NCBI GenBank assembly: GCA_045805565.1
Contig: JBJMKZ010000022.1
Location: 1 to 64,000, forward strand
From: DATAEY01 sp045805565
Lineage (GTDB): Bacteria; Actinomycetota; Thermoleophilia; Solirubrobacterales; Solirubrobacteraceae
Direction of reading: 5' to 3'
DNA length: 64,000 bases
Every line of letters begins with the position of its first letter. Positions within the stretch are counted from its first letter, which is position 1. The notes under the pieces are model-generated. The model did not search any database. It was not told where the DNA came from and saw only the letters and a program-made list of their open reading frames with translations. Positions 1-7,905 of the stretch are shown here, in pieces. A program made the position numbers and the translations under genes.

Positions 1-93
1 CACATTCGCCAGGCGCTCAGGGACCGTTGCTCGATGGGCGAGGTCTGCGGCGCCATGCGCGACGTCTTCGGCGAGTACCAGCCCGACATCTAG
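1..93 (+). CDS. mutB: methylmalonyl-CoA mutase large subunit, C-terminal end (partial)
   Basis: Only the last 30 codons are present, running into a TAG at 91-93. The residues include RCSMGEVCGAMRDVFGEY, which closely resembles the C-terminal end of actinobacterial methylmalonyl-CoA mutase catalytic subunits. The enzyme isomerises methylmalonyl-CoA to succinyl-CoA with adenosylcobalamin. Its position upstream of propionyl-CoA carboxylase subunits and SucCD supports the call. The cobalamin-binding half, if separate, is not in view. Confidence 0.75.
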   Translation, partial: HIRQALRDRCSMGEVCGAMRDVFGEYQPDI

Positions 94-112
94 ACCCCGC
101 TGCCCCCGGCGC

Positions 113-601
113 GTGACCTTCTACTCCATCGTCAAGGGCATCCATGTCGCGGCGGTGGTGATCGCCTTCGGCGGCGTCTTCACCTATCCGGTGATCCTTC
201 CGGTCGCCCGGCGCTCGCACCGGAGAAGCCTCCCGTTCTTCCACAGCATGCAGGATCGCGTCGGCCGGCTGGTCGTCACGCCCGCCGGAACGGTCGTCCT
301 GATAGCGGGCATCTACCTCGCCGCCCGCGGACCGTGGCACTTCCGCGAGTGGTGGGTCGGATTCGGCATCCTCGCCATCCTGGTGATCCTCGGTGTCGGC
401 GGCGCCTTCCTCTCCCCCCGCGAGCGGCGCCTGGCGGAGCTGGCCAAGCGGGACATCGCGGCCGCCGTGGACGGTGAGGTCGAGCTGGGCGACGACTACC
501 AGGCCGTCGCGCGCCAGGTCCTCAGGGTGCAGGTGCTGCTCGCCCTCCTGGTGCTGGTGACGGTCTTCGTCATGGTCCTCGGCGCGCGCGCTCAGCTGTA
601 G
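113..601 (+). CDS. small integral membrane protein, DUF2269-like
   Basis: A 162-residue protein with a GTG start and four predicted membrane helices at about residues 5-27, 56-71, 81-101 and 139-158. The pattern GIHVAAVVIAFGGVFTYPV near the N-terminus, with a short charged loop before the last helix, resembles the DUF2269 family of predicted integral membrane proteins. It starts 19 bases after the mutase stop, so it may be co-transcribed with it. Function is unknown. No catalytic motif is visible. Confidence 0.6.
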   Translation: MTFYSIVKGIHVAAVVIAFGGVFTYPVILPVARRSHRRSLPFFHSMQDRVGRLVVTPAGTVVLIAGIYLAARGPWHFREWWVGFGILAILVILGVGGAFLSPRERRLAELAKRDIAAAVDGEVELGDDYQAVARQVLRVQVLLALLVLVTVFVMVLGARAQL

Positions 602-677
602 GCCCGGCGCCGCGCCGCCCAGATGATGGGGTGGCCCCGAATTTGCAGGCGGCGGTTGGCCGGCAGGAGTCCGGCAC

Positions 678-1709
678 GTGCGGACGAATGCGTGGCCCAT
701 GCCGACTGCCGAAACCCGCCGTACCCTCGTGAAGTCCGCGCCCGAGCTGTGGGCGGAGCTCAGCGATGCCGAGGCGCTGGGCCGCCGGCTGGAGTCCCTC
801 GGCGAGATCCGCATCACGCGGCTGGAGCCGCACACGACCGTCGCCTGGGAGGGCGAGCGCGCGCGCGGCACGGTCCGGATCGAGCCGTCCGGATTCGGCA
901 CGCGCGTGACCCTGACCGCCGAGTCCAGCGAGCCGCCGCCTCCACCCGTCGGGCCGGAGCCCTCCGGGCCCGACCTCTCGACGGCGCCGGAGCCCTGGCT
1001 CGGGCCGCGGCCCTCGACTGCCGCGGCGCCGGAACCCCGGCCCGAGTCGCCGGAGCCCGCGCTCGCCCCGGCGGTCGTGTCCGCCGCCGCGTCGGCGCGT
1101 CCGGACCCGCTGCCGGAGCCCGAGGAGCCGCTGGACGAGCCGGCGCCGCCCAGCGCGGCCCGAGGCGGCGGCTTCGGGATCCCAGCGCCACGGCCGCCGT
1201 CCCGGCGCTCCTTCGGCCGTACCTGGCTGGACCGCTTCCTCAACCGACGGCCGACGACGGGGGCGGAGTCGCCCGAGCCGACCGGCCCTGCGGAGTCGCC
1301 CGAGCCACCCGGCCCTGCGGAGCCGGAGCCCCCGCTCGCGGAGTCGCCCGAGCCACCCGGCTCTGCGGAGCCGGAGCCCGCGCCCGTCGAGCCGGCGCCG
1401 ATGCCGGCGCCGGAGCCCCCGGCGAGCGAGCCCCCCGAGCCCCGGCCACCGCTCGATCCGGCCGCCGGCGAGCCCGCGGCGGTCGGCGAGCCGGAGGAGG
1501 CCCGGCGGTCGGGCGCCGAGGCGCTCGGCCCGGAGGTCAAGGCCGACCCCGTTGCGGTCGACCACGAGCCGGAGGCGGAACCCGCTGCGGTTGACGACGA
1601 GCCGGAGGCCGACCCCCGCAGCCTGGACGCCGAGGCGCTCGACGAGGTCCTGTCGGCCGTGCTCGACGACCTCGGGGCCGCCCACCACCGCCCCTTCTCG
1701 CGCGGCTGA
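678..1709 (+). CDS. SRPBCC-like N-terminal domain with long Pro/Glu-rich tail
   Basis: A 343-residue protein from a GTG; an ATG at 699 is an equally good start. Residues ~10-85 look like a small SRPBCC/polyketide-cyclase-like fold (LWAELSDAEALGRRLESLG, then alternating beta strands ending TRVTLTAES). The rest is low-complexity Pro, Glu and Ala, with nine-residue units ESPEPPGPA repeated at 1266-1367. An acidic stretch follows, then a helical C-terminus LDEVLSAVLDDLGAAHHRP. It has no signal peptide and is probably cytoplasmic. The folded N-terminal domain may bind a ligand and the tail may act as a spacer; both are inference. Confidence 0.5.
   Translation: MRTNAWPMPTAETRRTLVKSAPELWAELSDAEALGRRLESLGEIRITRLEPHTTVAWEGERARGTVRIEPSGFGTRVTLTAESSEPPPPPVGPEPSGPDLSTAPEPWLGPRPSTAAAPEPRPESPEPALAPAVVSAAASARPDPLPEPEEPLDEPAPPSAARGGGFGIPAPRPPSRRSFGRTWLDRFLNRRPTTGAESPEPTGPAESPEPPGPAEPEPPLAESPEPPGSAEPEPAPVEPAPMPAPEPPASEPPEPRPPLDPAAGEPAAVGEPEEARRSGAEALGPEVKADPVAVDHEPEAEPAAVDDEPEADPRSLDAEALDEVLSAVLDDLGAAHHRPFSRG
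1266..1367 (+). repeat. in-frame 27-bp coding repeats (ESPEPPGPA units)
   Basis: Three nearly identical 27-bp units occur at 1266-1292, 1293-1319 and 1341-1367, the last two separated by a 21-bp EPEPPLA spacer. They sit inside the Pro/Glu-rich coding region and keep the reading frame, so length variation between strains is likely. Confidence 0.8.
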
Positions 1710-1739
1710 CCCCGGGCCCGCCTTCGAGGGCGATCGGTC

Positions 1740-2447
1740 GTGAGTCCGTTGCCCGCCGGCGAGGTGCACGTCTGGGTCGCGGATCTGCGAGTCGATCGGG
1801 GCCGGCGCCAGCAGCTCGAGCGCCACCTCAGCCCCGACGAACGCGCGCGGGCCGCGCGCTTCCGCCGCCAGTCGGACCGCGACCGGTTCGTGGCCGCCCG
1901 CGGGCTGCTGCGCGAGGTGCTGGCGGATCGGCTCGGCCTGCCGCCGGACCGGGTGGAGATGACGGCGACCGAGACGGGCAAGCCGCGGCTGGCATCGGCG
2001 TCCGGCGACCTGCGCTTCAACGCCTCGCGCTCGGGCGAACGCGCCGCGTTCGCACTGGCGAGCGCGCGCGAGGTCGGCGTGGACGTCGAGCTGGTGCGCG
2101 ACGACCTCGACGTCGACACCGTCGCCCGGCGGGCGCTGTCGCCGGCCGAGCTGCGCGCCTGGACGCAGCTCCCCGCCGCCGGGCGCGCCGCCGCGTTCTT
2201 CGCGGCCTGGGCGCGCAAGGAGGCCTACGCCAAGGGGCGGGGCGAGGGACTGGCCCTGGGTCTGGATCGCATCGAGACCGAGCCGGTGGCCGGGCGCCCG
2301 GGCCGCCTGCGGGTGGTGGAGCCAGGCGCCGAGACAGGCTGGGAGGCGTGCGACCTCGATGCCGGCCACGGCTATGTGGCCGCGGTGGCCGCCGAGGGCG
2401 CCGGATGGGCGCTCGAGGCTCATTCCCTGGTCGGGGAGCGTGGTTAG
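1740..2447 (+). CDS. 4'-phosphopantetheinyl transferase (Sfp type)
   Basis: A 235-residue Sfp/HetI-type enzyme that transfers phosphopantetheine from CoA to acyl, peptidyl or aryl carrier proteins. The family hallmarks are clear: GVDVE (Mg2+ ligands) near residue 117 and WARKEAYAKGRGEGL near 158-173. The length matches the two-lobed pseudodimeric class rather than the ~120-residue AcpS class. It starts at a GTG soon after the preceding gene and ends 13 bases before the carboxylase beta gene. The carrier protein target is not in the window. Confidence 0.88.
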   Translation: MSPLPAGEVHVWVADLRVDRGRRQQLERHLSPDERARAARFRRQSDRDRFVAARGLLREVLADRLGLPPDRVEMTATETGKPRLASASGDLRFNASRSGERAAFALASAREVGVDVELVRDDLDVDTVARRALSPAELRAWTQLPAAGRAAAFFAAWARKEAYAKGRGEGLALGLDRIETEPVAGRPGRLRVVEPGAETGWEACDLDAGHGYVAAVAAEGAGWALEAHSLVGERG

Positions 2448-2450
2448 ACT
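2445..2450 (+). promoter_or_regulatory. -10 element TAGACT of a leaderless promoter
   Basis: TAGACT lies 10 bases before the ATG of the carboxylase beta gene, and no Shine-Dalgarno sequence intervenes. The same geometry recurs at many starts in the window. Confidence 0.5.
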
Positions 2451-2460
2451 CCGGCGCCCG

Positions 2461-4026
2461 ATGCGGGAGCGCTCGCCGCAGACCTACGAGGAGAAGCTCA
2501 ACCAGCTTCAGGAGCTGCGCGAAGCGGCCATCCACTCGGCGCCCGAGGCCGAGGCCAAGCAGCACGACCGAGGCAAGTACACCGCGCGCGAGCGCGTCGA
2601 AAAGCTGCTCGATCCGGGCTCGTTCCAGGAGCTGGACACGTTCGTCCGCCATCGCACGATCGAGTTCGACATGCAGCGCAACCGCCCCTGGGGCGACGCG
2701 GTGGTCACCGGCCACGGCACCATCGACGGCCGGCGGGTGTGCGTGTTCTCGCAGGACTTCACGGTGTTCGGGGGGTCGCTGGGGGAGGTGATGGCCGAGA
2801 AGATGTGCAAGATCATGGACCTGGCCGCCAGGATCGGCTGCCCGGTGATCGGGATCAACGACTCGGGCGGGGCGCGGATCCAGGAGGGGGTCGTGTCGCT
2901 GGGCGCCTACGGCGACGTGTTCGTCCGCAACGTCGAGTGCTCGGGCGTGATCCCGCAGATCTCGCTGATCATGGGGCCGTGCGCGGGAGGGGCCGTCTAC
3001 TCGCCCGCGATGACCGACTTCATCTTCATGGTCCGCGAGACCTCCCACATGTTCATCACCGGCCCCGACGTGATCAAGACGGTCACCGGGGAGGAGACCA
3101 CCTTCGAGGAGCTCGGCGGTGCGATGACCCACAACACGAAGTCCGGCGTCGCCCACTTCGCGTCCCCGGACGAGGACGCCTGCCTGGAGGACACCCGCTA
3201 CCTCATGTCGTTCCTGCCCTCCAACAACCTGGAGACCGCGCCGCGGGTGCAGCCCACCGACGACCCGATGCGCATGGACGCCGAGCTCGACCAAGTCGTG
3301 CCGGACGACCCCCAGAAGCCCTACGACATGCGCGACGTCATCCGCCACATCGTGGACGACGGTGAGTTCCTCGAGGTGCACGAGCACTACGCCACCAACA
3401 TCGTGTGCGGGTTCGCCCGCGTGGACGGGTTCGCGGTGGGCGTCGTGGGCAATCAGCCTCGCCAGCTCGCCGGGGTGCTCGACATCGATGCGGCATGCAA
3501 GGGCGGGCGCTTCGTGCGCACGTGCGACGCCTTCAACATCCCCCTGCTCACCTTCTGCGACGTCCCCGGGTTCCTGCCCGGGACCTCCCAGGAGTGGGGC
3601 GGGATCATCCGCCACGGGGCCAAGCTGCTGTACGCCTACACCGAGGCCACCGTCCCCAAGATCACGATCATCACCCGCAAGGCGTACGGCGGGGCCTACG
3701 ACGTCATGGCCTCCAAGCACATGCTGGCCGACTTCAACTTCGCATGGCCGACCGCCGAGGTGGCGGTGATGGGGCCCGAGGGTGCGGTCAACATCATCTA
3801 TCGCCGCGACATCGCCAAGAGCCCGACTCCCGACGAGCGCCGTCAGAAGCTCATCGACGACTACAAGCTGCACTTCGCCAACCCCTACAGCGCCGCGGAG
3901 CGCGGCTACATCGACGACGTGATCGTCCCCCACGAGACGCGTCCCAAGGTCGTCACCGCGCTGCACACCCTCCAGACCAAGCGCCAGCCGGGGCCCAAGC
4001 GCAAGCACGGAAACATCCCGCTCTAG
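2461..4026 (+). CDS. pccB: propionyl-CoA carboxylase beta (carboxyltransferase) subunit
   Basis: A 521-residue carboxyltransferase that moves CO2 from carboxybiotin to propionyl-CoA, or to a related acyl-CoA, giving methylmalonyl-CoA. The CoA site (GINDSGGARIQEG, GPCAGGAVYSPAMTDF) and the biotin site (FCDVPGFLPGTSQEWGGII, KAYGGAYDVM) are intact. It ends in RKHGNIPL, typical of PccB. The chosen ATG follows TAGACT by 10 bases; an upstream in-frame ATG at 2359 lies inside the transferase gene and is disfavoured. The biotin-carrying alpha subunit is at 11227, separated by an OCD gene and the sulfur cluster. Confidence 0.93.
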   Translation: MRERSPQTYEEKLNQLQELREAAIHSAPEAEAKQHDRGKYTARERVEKLLDPGSFQELDTFVRHRTIEFDMQRNRPWGDAVVTGHGTIDGRRVCVFSQDFTVFGGSLGEVMAEKMCKIMDLAARIGCPVIGINDSGGARIQEGVVSLGAYGDVFVRNVECSGVIPQISLIMGPCAGGAVYSPAMTDFIFMVRETSHMFITGPDVIKTVTGEETTFEELGGAMTHNTKSGVAHFASPDEDACLEDTRYLMSFLPSNNLETAPRVQPTDDPMRMDAELDQVVPDDPQKPYDMRDVIRHIVDDGEFLEVHEHYATNIVCGFARVDGFAVGVVGNQPRQLAGVLDIDAACKGGRFVRTCDAFNIPLLTFCDVPGFLPGTSQEWGGIIRHGAKLLYAYTEATVPKITIITRKAYGGAYDVMASKHMLADFNFAWPTAEVAVMGPEGAVNIIYRRDIAKSPTPDERRQKLIDDYKLHFANPYSAAERGYIDDVIVPHETRPKVVTALHTLQTKRQPGPKRKHGNIPL

Positions 4027-4028
4027 AC

Positions 4029-4050
4029 CGGGCCGGCTCAGGCCGGCCCG
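4029..4050. terminator. bidirectional hairpin terminator
   Basis: A 9-bp perfect stem (CGGGCCGGC / GCCGGCCCG) with loop TCAG fills the 24-base gap between two convergent stop codons. There is no U-tract on either side, as is common in high-GC actinobacteria. Confidence 0.65.
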
Positions 4051-4998
4051 TCACAGCCGGACCATCTGCGCCTCCACGCGGCCCGCGGTCCACGTCTCAT
4101 AGGCCCCCGCTGCGACCGCCAGGTCCTGGATGGCCAAGCCGGTCGAGTCGAACAGGGTGACCGCCTCGGGGCCGGGGCGGCCCGGCGCGTCGCCGGCCAG
4201 GACGGCGCCCAGCTCGGTGACGCGGTCACGGGCGACCAGGCCGGCCGCCACCGCACCGGTCAGCTCACCGCCGTGGACCGCCTGCTCCCACTCGTCGCAG
4301 AAGAGCGCGCACGAGGCGACTGCGCCGAGCGTCGCCTCGGCCTTGCCCGGGCCGTCGGCGCCCATCATGTCGAGATGCATCCCGGGGCGCAGGTCGCCCG
4401 CCTCGACCACGGGGCTCCCCCCCGGAGTGACGCAGCAGACCACATCGCAGGCCAGGGCCTGTGCGCGGGAGCCCGGGCGCCAGCGCAGCTCGTCGGCCAG
4501 CCGGCGCGCCGGCGCCGGATCGGGATCGTGGCAGACGCCCTCGGCGTAGCCGGCCGCCCCCAGGCAGCGCGCGGCCCAGGCCCCATGCAGGCCGCAGCCG
4601 ACGATCCCGACCGTGCGGGCGTCGTGCCGGGCCAGGGCCCGCGCCGCCACAGCCGCGACCGCGCCCGTGCGCAGCGCCGTCACCGAGCGGGCGTCGAGCA
4701 GCATGAGGGGCTCACCGTCACCGGCGTCGGAGAGGCAGATCACGCCGGTCACGGTCGGCAGCCCGCGGTCCGGGTTGCCCGGAAACGAGGTGACCCACTT
4801 GAGCAGGGCCAGCCCCGAGCCGCGGGCCGGCATCGCCCGGAAGTCGCCGCCGGGAGGGCTGTCGAGATACACCTTGGGCGGCATCACCCACTCGCCGCGG
4901 TGGTGGCGGACGAAGGCCTCCCGCACGCGCTCGATCGCCTCGACCGGCGACACCGCGCCCAGGACGGCATCGTGGTCCAGCACGGGCAGATCCGGCAC
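4051..4998 (-). CDS. ornithine cyclodeaminase / mu-crystallin family protein
   Basis: A 315-residue OCD/mu-crystallin/alanine dehydrogenase-like protein. It shows the Rossmann motif VGIVGCGLHGAWAARCL (about residues 128-144) and the family block ALRTGAVAAVAARALARHD just before it. PPKVYLDSPPGG and DMMGADGPGKAEA also match the family. Members deaminate or reduce small amino or imino acids with NAD(P); the substrate cannot be told here. The GTG start at 4998 lies 8 bases after TATCGT on the minus strand. It converges on pccB. Confidence 0.8.
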   Translation of the reverse strand: MPDLPVLDHDAVLGAVSPVEAIERVREAFVRHHRGEWVMPPKVYLDSPPGGDFRAMPARGSGLALLKWVTSFPGNPDRGLPTVTGVICLSDAGDGEPLMLLDARSVTALRTGAVAAVAARALARHDARTVGIVGCGLHGAWAARCLGAAGYAEGVCHDPDPAPARRLADELRWRPGSRAQALACDVVCCVTPGGSPVVEAGDLRPGMHLDMMGADGPGKAEATLGAVASCALFCDEWEQAVHGGELTGAVAAGLVARDRVTELGAVLAGDAPGRPGPEAVTLFDSTGLAIQDLAVAAGAYETWTAGRVEAQMVRL

Positions 4999-5006
4999 GG
5001 TCGGCC

Positions 5007-5012
5007 ACGATA
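5007..5012 (-). promoter_or_regulatory. -10 element TATCGT for the OCD-family gene
   Basis: Read on the minus strand, TATCGT lies 8 bases before the GTG at 4998, consistent with a leaderless transcript. The divergent TAGCCT at 5011-5016 faces the small gene at 5034. Confidence 0.4.
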
Positions 5013-5033
5013 GCCTTCGGCCACCGGTGCCCG

Positions 5034-5279
5034 ATGGTCAACCGCAGGCCTGAGCTCGCGATCGTCGCGCCCAGCGCGTCCCCCGAGGAGGCGGCGGCCG
5101 TGGCCGCCGCGCTCGAGCGCTTCATGCGCGACACCGCGCCGGTGCCGATGCCGTCGTTCCCGAGGCCTAATCCCTGGCAGCGCGCCGCGCTGCGCGAGGC
5201 GGTCGGACGGGAGGCGGACGAGCCCTCGCCGTGGGGCGATCCGCATCCATGGGGCTCAATCCCACACCGGCAAAGCTAA
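5034..5279 (+). CDS. acyl-CoA carboxylase epsilon-like small subunit
   Basis: An 81-residue protein with the layout of actinobacterial acyl-CoA carboxylase epsilon subunits: an N-terminal strand (RPELAIVAPSASPEEAAAVAAALERF), a variable Pro-rich linker, and a short segment ending PWQRAALREAV near the C-terminus. In that family the subunit stabilises the alpha-beta carboxylase complex. Its position between the beta and alpha carboxylase genes supports the call, but similarity is only recognised by pattern. It starts at an ATG and ends at TAA 71 bases before the sulfite reductase gene. Confidence 0.55.
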   Translation: MVNRRPELAIVAPSASPEEAAAVAAALERFMRDTAPVPMPSFPRPNPWQRAALREAVGREADEPSPWGDPHPWGSIPHRQS

Positions 5280-5312
5280 ATAGGTAAAAGCCAGTCGGCG
5301 TTTCGGTATAGT
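5276..5312 (+). promoter_or_regulatory. promoter of the sulfite reductase operon with a possible Rrf2 site
   Basis: TATAGT at 5307-5312 is a good -10 and would give a leader of about 32 bases. The expected -35 position has no TTGACA-like sequence. Instead the A/T-rich CTAAATAGGTAAA (5276-5288) overlaps it. A related sequence, TTGATTAGGTTTA, lies upstream of the sulfate-binding protein gene at 25957-25969. Confidence 0.45.
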
Positions 5313-5350
5313 CCCGCCCTTCGCCCGCTCGTCCACGCACGAGGAGGATC

Positions 5351-7186
5351 ATGGAGCCAGTATCCGTCCCCGCCCGGGACGAGGCCAAGCCGAAGGGCCG
5401 CCGTGGTTCGCTGGAGAATCCGGAGATCCACGAGAGCGTCCCCGGCCACGTCATCCCCATCCTCGAGCGCGAGTTCGACGACTTCGACACCGAGGCGGGC
5501 AAGTTCCTCGCCGGCCAGACCGACGAGACGGAGTTCATCGGCTTCCGCCTCAAGCAGGGCGTCTACGGCCAGCGTCAGCCGGACCGCCAGATGATCCGGG
5601 TGAAGCTGCCGTTCGGTGGCGTCAACCCGCAGCAGCTGGAGGCGTTCGCGGACATCGCCGAGAACTTCGCCCCGCTTGGCAAGGGGCATATCACCACTCG
5701 CCAGAACATCCAGTACCACCACGTGCCGCTTCCCGACGCCGCCCAGGTGATCCGCAAGCTGGGCGATGTCGGGCTCTCCAGCCGCGAGGCCTGCGGCAAC
5801 ACGGTTCGCAACGTCACCGGCGATCCGTGGGCCGGGATCTGCGAAGGCGAGCTGTTCGACACCACTCCCTATGCCGGCGCCTTCGTCCGATACTTCGTGC
5901 GCAACGAGGTCTGCCAGCTGCTGCCGCGCAAGTTCAAGGTCGCCTGGACCGCCACCGACGAGGACCGCGCGGTGACCAACATCCACGACCTCGGATTCCT
6001 GCCCCGGGTCCGCGACGGAGTGCGGGGCGTCGAGATCCGGACCGGCGGGGGCACGTCGATCATGCCCCGCGTGGGCAGCGCGCTCTATGACTTCGTCCCG
6101 GTCGACAACGGCGACTACCTGAAGGTGTCGGAGGCGGTCCTGCGCATCTTCGACCGTCAGGAGGAGCTGCGCCGCAACCGCGCCCGCGCCCGCATCAAGG
6201 TCCTGATCGACAAGGTCGGCATCGACGCCTTCCGCGAGATGGTCGAGGAGGAGCTCGAGGGCGATTGGGTGGCCGACCGCGACTTCACCCCCGACCCGCT
6301 GCTGTTCGAGCACGACGAGGAGACCGCCGCCCCGGGCCCGCCGGCCGGGTCGTCATCGCCCAACGGGGACCGCAGCGAGTTCGACCACTTCTGCGAGGCC
6401 AACGTGCAGCGCCAGCGCCAGGCCGGCTTCTCGAGCGTCGAGGTCAAGGTGCCGCGCGGCGACCTGACCCCCGAGCAGTTCCGCGGCCTGGCCGCGATCA
6501 TGCGCGACTTCACCGGCGGCTACGCCCGCACCAGCATCCAGCAGAACGTCGTCCTGCGATGGGTCCGGGACGAGGCGGTCTACGACGTCTGGCAGCGTCT
6601 GCTCCAGCTCGGGCTGGGGGATCCCGGCGCCCACGAGGTCACCGATGTCGTGTCGTGCCCGGGCACCGACAGCTGCAAGCTGGGCATCACGAGCTCGATG
6701 GGGCTCAACCAGGCGGTGGAGGAGCGGCTCCACCAGATGCGGATAACCGATCCTCTGACCAAGCGGATCCACATCAAGATGAGCGGCTGCCCGAACGGCT
6801 GCAGCCAGCATCACATCGCCAACATCGGGTTCTACGGGGCGTCGATCAAGGTCGGGGACAAGACCATTCCCGCCTACGTCGCCCACGTCGGCGGCCAGTA
6901 CGAGGGCGGCGATGTCGTGATGGGCAAGCGCCTGAAGGTGCGCCTCCCCGCCAAGCGCGTGCCGGAGGCGATCGAACGCTGGATCCGCCACTACGAGGCC
7001 GGCCGCGACGACGGCGAGGAGTTCAACCGGTTCGTCGAGCGGGTCGGCGAACAGGAGCTCGAGCAGGTGGTGAAGGACCTGGCGATGCCGGTCGAGTTCA
7101 GCCTCGAGAACATGAGCCACTTCATCGACTGGAGTCGCAGCGAGCCCTTCAAGGTGGTTCGCGGCGAAGGCGAGTGCGCGGTATAG
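5351..7186 (+). CDS. ferredoxin-dependent sulfite (nitrite/sulfite) reductase
   Basis: A 611-residue siroheme/[4Fe-4S] reductase. The cluster cysteines are visible as SCPGTDSCKLG (C-x5-C) and SGCPNGCSQHHIANIG (C-x3-C) in the C-terminal half. Two ferredoxin-like half repeats (QNIQYHHVPL near 118 and QNVVLRWV near 397) are also present. It reduces sulfite to sulfide with six electrons from ferredoxin. The family also includes nitrite reductases; the immediately downstream APS reductase and CysDN favour sulfite. A GAGGAGG at 5341 precedes the ATG closely. The APS reductase gene follows after 8 bases. Confidence 0.88.
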   Translation: MEPVSVPARDEAKPKGRRGSLENPEIHESVPGHVIPILEREFDDFDTEAGKFLAGQTDETEFIGFRLKQGVYGQRQPDRQMIRVKLPFGGVNPQQLEAFADIAENFAPLGKGHITTRQNIQYHHVPLPDAAQVIRKLGDVGLSSREACGNTVRNVTGDPWAGICEGELFDTTPYAGAFVRYFVRNEVCQLLPRKFKVAWTATDEDRAVTNIHDLGFLPRVRDGVRGVEIRTGGGTSIMPRVGSALYDFVPVDNGDYLKVSEAVLRIFDRQEELRRNRARARIKVLIDKVGIDAFREMVEEELEGDWVADRDFTPDPLLFEHDEETAAPGPPAGSSSPNGDRSEFDHFCEANVQRQRQAGFSSVEVKVPRGDLTPEQFRGLAAIMRDFTGGYARTSIQQNVVLRWVRDEAVYDVWQRLLQLGLGDPGAHEVTDVVSCPGTDSCKLGITSSMGLNQAVEERLHQMRITDPLTKRIHIKMSGCPNGCSQHHIANIGFYGASIKVGDKTIPAYVAHVGGQYEGGDVVMGKRLKVRLPAKRVPEAIERWIRHYEAGRDDGEEFNRFVERVGEQELEQVVKDLAMPVEFSLENMSHFIDWSRSEPFKVVRGEGECAV

Positions 7187-7194
7187 GAGTACCG

Positions 7195-7839
7195 ATGGCC
7201 ACCGCTTCCGCCGTCACCGTCCCGAACCTCGAGCCGGCCAGCGCCGAGGACGTCCTCGCCTACGTGGTCGAGCGCCACCATCCCAGTCTCGCCCTCGCCT
7301 GCTCGTTCCAGAAGGAGGAGGCGGTGGTCATCGACATGCTGATCCGGCTTCGCCCGGACGCGCGCGTGTTCACGATCGACACCGGGACGCTGTTTCCCGA
7401 GACCTACGCCACCTGGCGGGAGCTCGAGCGCCGGTACGGGCTGCGCGTGGAGGTCCACGACGCCACCTCCGCGGACGGACAGCCCTGGACGGTCGACCGC
7501 TGCTGCAGCGACCATAAGGTCCAGGCGCTAGAGCGCGCCCTGGAGGGGCTGGACGCGTGGGTCACCGGACTGCGTCGCGAGCAGGCCCCCACCCGGGCCA
7601 CCGCCCCCAAGCTCGGCTGGGACGCCGCCCACGGGCTGTGGAAGGCCAATCCTCTCGCCGACTGGACCGAGGACCAGGTGTGGGCCTACCTCGCCGATCA
7701 CGACCTGCCCTACAACCCGTTGCACGACCGCGGCTACGCCTCGATCGGGTGCGCTCCCTGCACCCGGCCGGGGGCCGGGCGGGAAGGCCGCTGGGCGGGC
7801 CAGGAGCGGATCGAGTGCGGATTGCACGGGGACGGCTGA
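7195..7839 (+). CDS. cysH: [4Fe-4S] adenylylsulfate (APS) reductase
   Basis: A 214-residue CysH-family reductase giving sulfite from adenylylsulfate. The paired cysteines CCSDHKVQALERAL and SIGCAPCTRP are the cluster ligands that separate APS reductases from cluster-free PAPS reductases. The catalytic tail ECGLHGDG is intact. The ATG is preceded by AGGAG at 7185-7189, which overlaps the sulfite reductase stop. Being APS-specific, it fits the absence of an APS kinase gene or domain in this cluster. The electron donor is probably thioredoxin (family knowledge). Confidence 0.92.
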   Translation: MATASAVTVPNLEPASAEDVLAYVVERHHPSLALACSFQKEEAVVIDMLIRLRPDARVFTIDTGTLFPETYATWRELERRYGLRVEVHDATSADGQPWTVDRCCSDHKVQALERALEGLDAWVTGLRREQAPTRATAPKLGWDAAHGLWKANPLADWTEDQVWAYLADHDLPYNPLHDRGYASIGCAPCTRPGAGREGRWAGQERIECGLHGDG

Positions 7840-7889
7840 GCCGCCGCGTCGTGCCCTCCGGCGCGTCCGCGGCCACCCGAGGCATCCTC

Positions 7890-7895
7890 TAGCCT
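7890..7895 (+). promoter_or_regulatory. -10 element TAGCCT of a leaderless promoter
   Basis: TAGCCT lies 10 bases before the ATG of the TSUP permease gene, inside an otherwise tight sulfur operon. It could be an internal promoter for permease-cysD-cysN. Confidence 0.45.
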
Positions 7896-7905
7896 TCCCA
7901 GGCTC

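Noticed and set aside
2017..4008. 663-codon open frame antisense to pccB
   Set aside because: The composition is His/Asp/Val-rich with no family pattern, and it mirrors the highly conserved carboxylase gene.
5351..7186. Nitrite reductase for nitrate assimilation
   Set aside because: The family covers both substrates, but the gene is directly coupled to APS reductase and ATP sulfurylase with no nitrate gene nearby, so sulfite is the better call.
7195..7839. PAPS reductase
   Set aside because: Both Fe-S cysteine pairs are present, which marks APS-specific enzymes, and no APS kinase is encoded in the cluster.
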